Origin: Sulfuricurvum sp.
GTDB taxonomy: Bacteria; Campylobacterota; Campylobacteria; Campylobacterales; Sulfurimonadaceae
Direction: 5' to 3'
Length of the DNA stretch: 6,570 nt
Assembly: GCA_022729835.1 (NCBI GenBank)
Contig: DZBC01000118.1
Coordinates: 1 to 6,570 of the forward strand
Below are positions 1 to 5,077 of this stretch, piece by piece (within the stretch, counting starts at the first letter, position 1; each line of letters begins with the position of its first letter). Under the pieces are notes generated by a model. It made no database searches. It worked only from the letters and a program-made list of their open reading frames with translations, and was not told the DNA's origin. The translations under genes and the position numbers were made by a program.

Positions 1-440
1 TAATCGTTGTGGTAACAGACCACGAAATGTTTTTTGAGCCGCGCAATCCGATACGGCATTTGACGCTCCTTTAACGTGCGATTAAAATCGCCTTTGTTCA
101 CTACATCGACCACGATTCCCAGAGCGATGGAAAAAACACCAAAACCAAAAATAATTAGAGTGATGGTAAAGAGTTGACCGCCTGCAGAAAATTCCCCCTC
201 TTTCAGGGCGCCAAAACCAACAGTTGTAAAGGTATAGCCAGCCTGAAAGAGTGCATCCATCAAGGTATAGTCTTCGATGTATACGTAGCCTAGTGCGCCA
301 AACATCATCAAAAGCTGAACCATAATAAGCGGAAGCCTGAAAGGTTTAAAAAAGCTGTAGATTTGTGGGAGAATCGAGGGGTCAGGCTTGGGAGTCTCCT
401 CCCAGTTGAGCAATCGGCGAATCTTTTGCTGGAGATTCAA
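1..440 (-). CDS. Two-TM potassium channel with TrkA-N/RCK-type C-terminus (partial, C-terminus outside window)
   Basis: This is the first 146 codons of a K+ channel subunit in the inner membrane; the gene runs off the left edge. After a short cytoplasmic N-terminus (about residues 1-35), a first membrane helix spans about 37-55. The pore loop follows with the selectivity filter TTVGFG at 72-77, and a second helix lies at about 90-113. A charged linker then leads into the start of a regulatory nucleotide-binding domain at about 137 (HFVVCYHND). The layout resembles the H. pylori HpKchA type of channel, as I recall it. The start is TTG: a TAA stop lies four codons upstream in frame, AAAGG sits 6 nt before the TTG, and the next ATG falls inside helix 1. 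It follows rpmB by 25 bp on the same strand, so co-transcription is likely. The family is clear; gating ligand and ion preference cannot be read here. Confidence 0.88.
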   Translation of the reverse strand, partial: MNLQQKIRRLLNWEETPKPDPSILPQIYSFFKPFRLPLIMVQLLMMFGALGYVYIEDYTLMDALFQAGYTFTTVGFGALKEGEFSAGGQLFTITLIIFGFGVFSIALGIVVDVVNKGDFNRTLKERQMPYRIARLKKHFVVCYHND

Positions 441-449
441 CGTTTGCCT

Positions 450-459
450 TTACATGTAA
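450..459. repeat. 10-bp perfect palindrome between rpmB and the channel gene
   Basis: TTACATGTAA reads the same on both strands and sits in the 25-bp gap between rpmB and the channel gene, abutting the channel's ribosome binding site (AAAGG on the minus strand). The same 10-mer, with a shared following C, recurs at 4175-4184 inside trpF. It could be an operator-like half-site pair or chance; no function is claimed. Confidence 0.25.
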
Positions 460-465
460 CGGGTG

Positions 466-654
466 TTAGCTGTTTTTTTTCAGCGTGCGAAGTTCAGAAG
501 CAGCGATTTTTACTTTGGCCGTAGTGCCATCTTCCAGCGTAATGCGGATGACTCTAAGGTTTGGTAAAAAACGTCGTTTGGTTCTGTTTTTCGCATGGGA
601 GACATTATTCCCGCTCATTGGGCCTTTGCCGCTTACCGCGCATCGTTTAGCCAT
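466..654 (-). CDS. rpmB: 50S ribosomal protein L28
   Basis: This encodes a 62-residue L28, a structural protein of the large ribosomal subunit. It shows the family's N-terminal signature AKRCAVSGKGPMSGNNVSHA, followed by KNRTKRRFLPNL and a basic C-terminal part ending LRTLKKNS. The length matches the short bacterial form. Only one cysteine (C5) is present, so the paired CxxC zinc ligands of the C+ form of L28 are absent and this is the zinc-independent type. The ATG start is preceded by AAGGAG with a 7-nt spacer, and a perfect TATAAT box lies about 34 bp upstream. The potassium-channel gene follows 25 bp downstream, and a plus-strand gene set diverges on the other side. Confidence is high. 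Confidence 0.98.
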   Translation of the reverse strand: MAKRCAVSGKGPMSGNNVSHAKNRTKRRFLPNLRVIRITLEDGTTAKVKIAASELRTLKKNS

Positions 655-827
655 CGTTGAGCTCCTTGCGTAAAATTTTAGTTGCGAATTATAGCGCCTA
701 AAAACAAAATCGTATCTTAATCACGACGCAAAAATACTTTTGGCAAACAGCACTTGCTTTCAACGTCATTTTAACTCTCAAAAGCTAAGATATTCTTCAA
801 TTTTGACAACAAGCAGATGAGCCAACC
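655..827. other. Divergent intergenic spacer between rpmB and the HDOD gene
   Basis: This 173-bp A+T-rich spacer carries leftward signals for rpmB and presumably rightward signals for the HDOD gene. The leftward -10 is clear (annotated separately). Rightward, the best I can find is TAAGAT at 786-791, preceded by T-rich sequence (TTTTAAC near 770), which would give a leader of about 30 nt; it matches TATAAT at only 4 of 6 positions. No RNA gene, riboswitch or strong hairpin was recognised. Confidence 0.5.
688..693 (-). promoter_or_regulatory. rpmB sigma-70 promoter, -10 box
   Basis: On the minus strand this reads TATAAT, a perfect -10 hexamer, preceded by a T-rich stretch (ATTTTGTTTTTTAGGCGC). 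No TTGACA-like hexamer stands 16-18 bp upstream. This is the usual look of the main sigma-factor promoter in Campylobacterota, where T-rich DNA replaces the -35 box. Transcription would begin near 680, leaving a leader of about 25 nt that contains the rpmB ribosome binding site. Confidence 0.75.
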
Positions 828-1625
828 GTGATCACACAAGCAGAAATCGCTTCATTTATCGAGCGCATCCCTCCAACGCCTGCCATCTTAAAAAACACTT
901 TACGCTATGTTGAGCAGGGTGAATTGACCAAAGCCGCAAAAACCGCGGCACAGGACAAAGCGCTGAGCCTCTATTTGACCACACTGGTCAACAAGCCGAT
1001 TTATGGCTTTCGCAACGAGATTCACGACCTCTCTCAAATTTTCGGTATTTTAGGCACTTCAGGAGCGCAGCAGGTGCTCTTCAACTACATGATGTCACTG
1101 CTCAGCCCCGCAAAATGGGAGCTTTTCAAACTCAACCAAACCCTCTTTTACGACCTCCAAGCCCAGCTCAGTACCCGATGGCAAAAAATCCTGCGCCATT
1201 TAGCAATTAATGACAAAGAGTGTGAAAGTGCCATCACCCTGTTGCCAGCCAGCATCATCGTCTGCGAAGCGCTTTTTAAAGCCCATCAAACCGACGTGGA
1301 ACAGTTGCGCTCGGTCAAATTGCTAGATTACAACACAATCCTCTATCGCCTGAGCAAACTCGACCTGTTTGATATCTGTGAAACCATCGCCAAAACATGG
1401 GAGTTTTCCCCACAAATCGCACTAATCGTCCAGTGCGCCTCTGGTATTAAGCCCTCTGCTGATCCACAGATCAACCAGATGGGCCGCTGGATGCACTTAC
1501 AACTCTTTCATACCCTTAGCCAAAGCGCATTTGTCGAAGCAAGACTCAATGACTTCATCGATTTCCAGGTGGAGTTCGTTGAGGAGATCTACGAGGAATT
1601 TAGCAATCTGATGGAGACTCCATGA
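828..1625 (+). CDS. HDOD-domain protein
   Basis: This is a 265-residue cytoplasmic protein with no signal peptide or membrane helix. Its N-terminal half fits the HDOD fold, a helical relative of HD phosphohydrolases that lacks the metal-binding His/Asp residues. It has IPPTPAIL at 14-21, an alternating helix region with DKALSLYLTTLVNKPIYGF at 43-61, and ILGTSGAQQVLF at 74-85. The second half is all-helical, with a WEFSP segment at 191-195 in the position of the WxLP element of HDOD proteins. Proteins of this type act in signalling or motility; I recall a related C. jejuni protein (Cj0248) linked to motility. GTG is the only reasonable start: an in-frame TGA lies at 804-806 and the domain begins within a few residues. 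The ribosome binding site is weak (GATGAG, 6-nt spacer). Its stop overlaps the next ATG (ATGA), implying coupled translation. The molecular partner is unknown. Confidence 0.85.
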   Translation: MITQAEIASFIERIPPTPAILKNTLRYVEQGELTKAAKTAAQDKALSLYLTTLVNKPIYGFRNEIHDLSQIFGILGTSGAQQVLFNYMMSLLSPAKWELFKLNQTLFYDLQAQLSTRWQKILRHLAINDKECESAITLLPASIIVCEALFKAHQTDVEQLRSVKLLDYNTILYRLSKLDLFDICETIAKTWEFSPQIALIVQCASGIKPSADPQINQMGRWMHLQLFHTLSQSAFVEARLNDFIDFQVEFVEEIYEEFSNLMETP

Positions 1626-3016
1626 GACCGACCGTCAAAGACCGTATCGCGGTATTTAATCCCCAGGGCTTTCTTGATGGAAACAACACCCCCGTTTTTC
1701 TGACCGTCGATGATATTCGTGCCACCGAGCAACTCAGCGTCGATATGGTGCTTGTATCGCTCAAAAAGGTGATCTTCTTCAATAAAAATGGCCTAGATGT
1801 CTTCGTTAAACTGCTGAACAATCTGCGCGCCAAAATGCGCGTCAGCATCGGTTTTTGTGACTACGATCACCAAAAATTTCAGGCAATAGTCAAATTTTAC
1901 GAAAAAGACTTGAATTTTTCTTTGTTTAAAACCCAGAAAATAGCCTCTCTTTTTGCCTCAAATAATCAAGAAGAGACCCATACCGTTTTGATTTACAACG
2001 AAGACCCCTCACAGCGCTCCACCATGGCCATCGAGCTTTTCGACTTCGGACACAACCCCGTAATCGCACAATCCAAAAAAGAGTTTGAAGAGAAAAAGCA
2101 GCACCAAGAGGCTTACTACGCCGTAGTGGAGGATACCTTTTTGGGACTATTCGGCCAAAAGATTGCAACACGCGTCAGCGGAAACGCCATTATTTACACC
2201 ATATCCAACTACCTTGACGCCACCATCGCCGACGTATTCAATCTCGACTATCACACCAATTCACTTAATGTCGGCTTCCGACTATTTGTATTCGACGCCT
2301 ATAAAGTAGTCGCCATGAATATTCACGCACTCAATTTTTTCTCACGTCTCTCCTCTTCGGCAACAGAGTACAATGCCACCCTCTGCTTTGTCGGGCTCAC
2401 CTTGGAGAAGACACCGCTTCAGTTCAAAGAGGATCTCGAAGACTCCGGCATCCTCTTTTTCGATCATATGGACGATATCCTCAAAAATAAAGAGCTGCTC
2501 GAAGAGCTTGGCGCCAGCAGCGCTGCTATGACCAAACACAAACGCGTCCTGACCAAAACACTAGTAGGTGAGCTACCACGCTTTATCGAAGCGACTGTCT
2601 CCACCATCGAAATGATGACCAGTGCCACCGCAAACAAAGAAGCGGCTAATATCCATCAACTCGATGTAGAGGATACCCAAGACAAAGTTGCCAGCTCTAT
2701 AGGTTTTTATGGCGATATGGACGGCATGATCGTGTTGATTTTTCCCAAAGAAATTGCCCGCAAAACCTGTGAGCTACTCCTTGGTGAAGCAGAGCACGAC
2801 ATTGATGCCATCTTGGACGCACTCGCAGAGTTCGTCAACATCATCGGCGGACGCGTCAAATCTCTACTGAGTGAAAAGGGTGTTGCCCTCAGCATTACCC
2901 TCCCCCGAACCTACCTTAAGGTGGACGATCTGCTAGAAATGATGCAGAACAAAAAAGGGGTCCAAGTCGATCTAAACTTCGCAGGCGATAAATTTGTCTT
3001 CTTTTTAACGAGGTAA
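1622..3016 (+). CDS. Multidomain STAS / receiver-like / STAS / CheX-like signalling protein
   Basis: This is a 464-residue soluble protein. Residues 5-112 resemble a STAS domain (anti-sigma antagonist fold), with FFNKNG at 52-57 where the DSSG phosphoacceptor loop would be. Residues 118-182 resemble the first half of a response-regulator receiver (TVLIYNEDPSQR, then ELFDFGHNPVIA, then YYAVVED). Residues 185-288 look like a second STAS-like fold (LFVFDAYKVVAMNIHAL). Residues 312-464 fit a CheX/CheC-type domain; CheX proteins dephosphorylate CheY-P. Its EFVNIIGG motif at 403-410 carries the family's active-site pair as E403 and N406. Both STAS-like domains lack the serine, and the receiver is incomplete, so these parts probably bind partners. 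ATG overlaps the upstream HDOD stop, with GGAG 5 nt before it. The CheX assignment is fairly firm; the middle domains are read by eye. The target phosphoprotein is not known. Confidence 0.78.
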   Translation: MRPTVKDRIAVFNPQGFLDGNNTPVFLTVDDIRATEQLSVDMVLVSLKKVIFFNKNGLDVFVKLLNNLRAKMRVSIGFCDYDHQKFQAIVKFYEKDLNFSLFKTQKIASLFASNNQEETHTVLIYNEDPSQRSTMAIELFDFGHNPVIAQSKKEFEEKKQHQEAYYAVVEDTFLGLFGQKIATRVSGNAIIYTISNYLDATIADVFNLDYHTNSLNVGFRLFVFDAYKVVAMNIHALNFFSRLSSSATEYNATLCFVGLTLEKTPLQFKEDLEDSGILFFDHMDDILKNKELLEELGASSAAMTKHKRVLTKTLVGELPRFIEATVSTIEMMTSATANKEAANIHQLDVEDTQDKVASSIGFYGDMDGMIVLIFPKEIARKTCELLLGEAEHDIDAILDALAEFVNIIGGRVKSLLSEKGVALSITLPRTYLKVDDLLEMMQNKKGVQVDLNFAGDKFVFFLTR

Positions 3017-3030
3017 CAGTCGGCGTTTGA

Positions 3031-3036
3031 TAAAAT
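3031..3036 (+). promoter_or_regulatory. Possible internal promoter -10 box before rpe
   Basis: TAAAAT (5 of 6 matches to TATAAT) occurs in the context TTTGATAAAATC within the 45-bp gap after the CheX-like gene, 25 bp before the rpe ATG. It would give a leader of roughly 20 nt. No -35 box is visible. A nearly identical string inside the trpF coding region (4247-4257) shows that it can occur by chance, so confidence is low. Confidence 0.3.
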
Positions 3037-3061
3037 CCTCAAAAAGAGAAAGGCGTTCTCG

Positions 3062-3703
3062 ATGCTCGTAGCCCCCAGTGTACTCTCAGCCGATTTCGGT
3101 AACCTTGAACGTGATGTGAAAGCGATCTGCTTGGCAGGCTGTGATCTTGTGCATGTCGATGTTATGGACGGCCATTTCGTTCCCAACCTCACCATCGGGC
3201 CCGTCGTTGTCTCTGCCATCGCAAAAGCCGCCACCAAACCACTGGATATCCATCTAATGGTGCAAAACAACACCTTTTTTGTTGAGCTTTTCGCCCCGCT
3301 CAAGCCCGAATTCATCTCCTTTCACATCGAAGAGGAGAAGCATCCCCACCGCCTCATTCAGAAGATCCGCTCGCTCGGGATTCGCCCAGCTATCGTCTTA
3401 AACCCCCACACACCACCCGAAAGCATAGAGTTTCTACTCTCGGATCTAGATATGGTGCTGGTTATGAGCGTCAATCCAGGATTTGGTGGTCAAAGCTTTA
3501 TCCCCAATGTCGTCGAGAAGATCAAACGTCTCAAGGCACTACGCGACCGCATCAATCCGGCGTGTCTTATCGAGATTGACGGAGGCGTCACCAATGCCAA
3601 TATTGTGATGCTCCGAGATGCTGGCGTCGATATCTGTGTCGCAGGCAGCTATGTCTTCAAGCACACCAACTATCAAGAAGCGATTGACAGCTTGCGCGTA
3701 TGA
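3062..3703 (+). CDS. rpe: Ribulose-phosphate 3-epimerase
   Basis: The 213-residue protein interconverts D-ribulose 5-phosphate and D-xylulose 5-phosphate in the cytoplasm (pentose phosphate and Calvin-type routes). It is a complete TIM barrel with every family landmark: APSVLSADF at 4-12, HVDVMDGHFVPN at 31-42, DIHLMV at 62-67, the phosphate-binding loop NPGFGGQSF at 138-146, EIDGGV at 171-176 and AGSYVF at 194-199. The divalent metal ligands H31, D33, H64 and D173 are present, with D33 and D173 the expected acid/base pair. The length is normal. The ATG has an AAAGG-type ribosome binding site about 8 nt upstream, lying in or beside a tiny GAGAA/TTCTC hairpin (3046-3060). The stop overlaps the trpF start (ATGA), so the two are probably translationally coupled. 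Confidence 0.97.
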   Translation: MLVAPSVLSADFGNLERDVKAICLAGCDLVHVDVMDGHFVPNLTIGPVVVSAIAKAATKPLDIHLMVQNNTFFVELFAPLKPEFISFHIEEEKHPHRLIQKIRSLGIRPAIVLNPHTPPESIEFLLSDLDMVLVMSVNPGFGGQSFIPNVVEKIKRLKALRDRINPACLIEIDGGVTNANIVMLRDAGVDICVAGSYVFKHTNYQEAIDSLRV

Positions 3704-4293
3704 GGGTCAAAATCTGCGGTATTACCACTTATAAAGATGCTATTACTGCTATTGAAGCGGGTGCTGATGCTCTAGGGTTTGTCTTCTACCCCTCCTCGCC
3801 TCGCTACATCACCCCAGAAACAGCGCATGGCATCATCCGTAATCTCCCCCCGTTTGTTGAAAAAGTCGGGCTCTTCGTCAATGAAAATGCCAAATCGATC
3901 AACGATGCAGCTCAGCGCTCAGGGGTTACCCTTTTGCAGATCCATTTTGAAGCCAAAGAGTCACTTTATAGTGCGCTGGAGAAGCCCTATCTGCGTGTTA
4001 TCCGTGCCCAATCCCCCTCCGATCTGCGCATTCATCAAGAGGAGTATCGCCTCATTGATGCCTACTGTGACGCTTATGGCGGTATGGGAAAAGCACTGAA
4101 TCTTGAGTGGTTCGAGGGAATTGACTGCTCCAAAATCATCCTTGCCGGTGGGTTACGACCAGACAACGTCGGCCTTACATGTAACTATGGCTTTTATGGT
4201 GTCGATGTGAGCAGCGGCGTAGAGCATGCCAAAGGGGTCAAGTCTTTTGATAAAATGATTTCTTTTATCCGGGAAGCAAAAAAAACATGCTGA
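3700..4293 (+). CDS. trpF: Phosphoribosylanthranilate isomerase
   Basis: This 197-residue monofunctional TrpF performs the Amadori rearrangement of N-(5-phosphoribosyl)anthranilate to CdRP in tryptophan biosynthesis. The barrel begins with KICGIT (4-9), whose C6 is the expected general base. GADALGFVFYPSSPR (21-35) and VGLFVN (56-61) follow. LIDAYCDAYGGMG (118-130) contains D120, the expected general acid, and AGGLRPDNV (149-157) and GVDVSSGVE (about 167-175) form the phosphate-binding end. Departures from the usual text are QIHF at 80-83, where QLHG is typical, and YGGMGKALNLEW instead of a YGGTGxxFDW-like string. The catalytic pair is intact, so it is probably active. The start overlaps the rpe stop, and the end overlaps the exonuclease start by 7 nt. 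It is not next to other trp genes within this window. Confidence 0.95.
   Translation: MRVKICGITTYKDAITAIEAGADALGFVFYPSSPRYITPETAHGIIRNLPPFVEKVGLFVNENAKSINDAAQRSGVTLLQIHFEAKESLYSALEKPYLRVIRAQSPSDLRIHQEEYRLIDAYCDAYGGMGKALNLEWFEGIDCSKIILAGGLRPDNVGLTCNYGFYGVDVSSGVEHAKGVKSFDKMISFIREAKKTC
4175..4184. repeat. Second copy of the TTACATGTAA palindrome, inside trpF
   Basis: This is an exact copy of the 10-bp palindrome found at 450-459, here within trpF codons for LTCN. Its coding location makes a regulatory role less likely. Confidence 0.2.
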
Positions 4294-5066
4294 TCGATCT
4301 AAAATTCTCCAAAATGCTGGCCAAAAAAGGGATGCCTCAAGCGCTCTTTGAACAGCACTTCACACCTTTACACCGTGAGCTTTTTTTAGCTCAGGGGGTC
4401 GATATCTCGCTCGACTCCGACCAACACTACCGCTACCGCACCGCGCACACCTCTCTTGATGAGGCCCTTTTTTGCGTTGTCGATATCGAAACCAACGGCT
4501 CCAAAAGTGACAAGCACCAAATTATCGAAATCGGTGCAGTCAAAGTACAAAACAAAACTGTAGTTGATCAATTCAGTTCGCTTGTATACTGCAATGATAT
4601 CTCCGAACACATCACCGAGATCACAGGCATTGACACCAAAATGACCAAGGAAGCACCTGCCATGTGCGAGGTCATGCAGGCGTTCAGACTCTTTTTGGGG
4701 AGTTCCATTTTTGTCGCCCACGATGTCAAATTTGATTACGCCTTTATTTCTGCCATGATGCAAAAATGCGATCTCGAAGAGCTACTCAACCGCAAAATCT
4801 GCACCATTGATCTGGCTGAGCGCACTATCAGCGCTTATCGATACGGGCTCTCTTATCTCAACAACCAACTCGCCCTCTACAAAGAGGCAACCCATCATAG
4901 GGCCCTCTCAGATGCCATCACTGCCACCAAACTATTCAAGCATACCCTAGCATACATACCGCATGAAGTGCAAAATGTCGAAGAGTTGATCGCTTTTTCC
5001 AAAGAAGCCAAACGCCTCAAAAGACCCCTAATAGACCCGATGAAAAAAGAGGAAGAAGAGCATTAA
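4287..5066 (+). CDS. DnaQ-family DEDDh 3'-5' exonuclease (DNA polymerase III epsilon-like)
   Basis: The 259-residue protein has a central RNase H-fold exonuclease domain (about 60-225) with all three Exo motifs. Exo I is VVDIETNG with D66 and E68, Exo II is AHDVKFDYAFI with D150, and Exo III is HRALSD with H204 and D209. This is the DEDDh arrangement of polymerase III epsilon and related nucleases, which need two metal ions. The Exo II asparagine of the common HN is aspartate here (H145-D146). The first 58 residues form an extension with no recognised domain, and the tail ends in KKEEEEH. I recall dnaQ-annotated genes beside rpe in C. jejuni and H. pylori, which supports orthology. Whether it is the proofreading subunit or a separate repair/RNA nuclease cannot be decided here. 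The ATG lies within the end of trpF; GGGAAG about 12 nt upstream is a poorly spaced ribosome binding site, so coupling is likely. Confidence 0.92.
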   Translation: MLIDLKFSKMLAKKGMPQALFEQHFTPLHRELFLAQGVDISLDSDQHYRYRTAHTSLDEALFCVVDIETNGSKSDKHQIIEIGAVKVQNKTVVDQFSSLVYCNDISEHITEITGIDTKMTKEAPAMCEVMQAFRLFLGSSIFVAHDVKFDYAFISAMMQKCDLEELLNRKICTIDLAERTISAYRYGLSYLNNQLALYKEATHHRALSDAITATKLFKHTLAYIPHEVQNVEELIAFSKEAKRLKRPLIDPMKKEEEEH

Positions 5067-5077
5067 AGGCGCTCTTC
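5043..5077 (-). terminator. Candidate intrinsic terminator for accA, spanning the convergent stop codons
   Basis: GAAGAGC (5055-5061) and GCTCTTC (5071-5077) form a perfect 7-bp inverted repeat with a 9-nt loop containing both stop codons. On the minus strand the stem is followed after 6 nt by six T residues (5043-5048), as in a weak rho-independent terminator for the fabF-accA transcript. On the plus strand no T-tract follows, so it would not be a standard terminator for the exonuclease operon. The stem is short and the T-tract displaced. Confidence 0.38.

Noticed and set aside
741..758. Sigma-54-like promoter upstream of the HDOD gene: TTGGCA followed by TTGCT
   Set aside because: The GG and GC doublets are 12 nt apart instead of the strict 10 nt, and the CG after TGGCA is missing, so it should not be recognised by sigma-54.
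803..808. Perfect TTGACA (-35 consensus) just before the HDOD gene
   Set aside because: No -10 box stands 16-18 bp downstream; that region is already the start codon and coding sequence.
3046..3060. GAGAA/TTCTC hairpin around the rpe ribosome binding site as a regulatory switch
   Set aside because: Five A/T-rich pairs with a 5-nt loop are too weak to support a regulatory claim.
2911..3315. Minus-strand open frame of 134 codons across the CheX-like gene end and rpe
   Set aside because: It overlaps two real genes and the intervening gap; the composition is Ser/Thr-rich in the manner of shadow frames.
4247..4257. TTTGATAAAAT in trpF as a promoter for the exonuclease gene
   Set aside because: It encodes the conserved C-terminal FDKM stretch of TrpF, and translational overlap already explains expression of the next gene.
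4386..4763. Minus-strand open frame of 125 codons opposite the exonuclease gene
   Set aside because: It is a mirror frame of a gene with intact Exo I and Exo II motifs, and its product has no recognisable domain.
4866..4880. QLALY in the exonuclease, resembling a sliding-clamp-binding motif
   Set aside because: It lies within the helix between Exo II and Exo III that DEDDh nucleases share, not in a flexible tail, so the match is probably coincidental.
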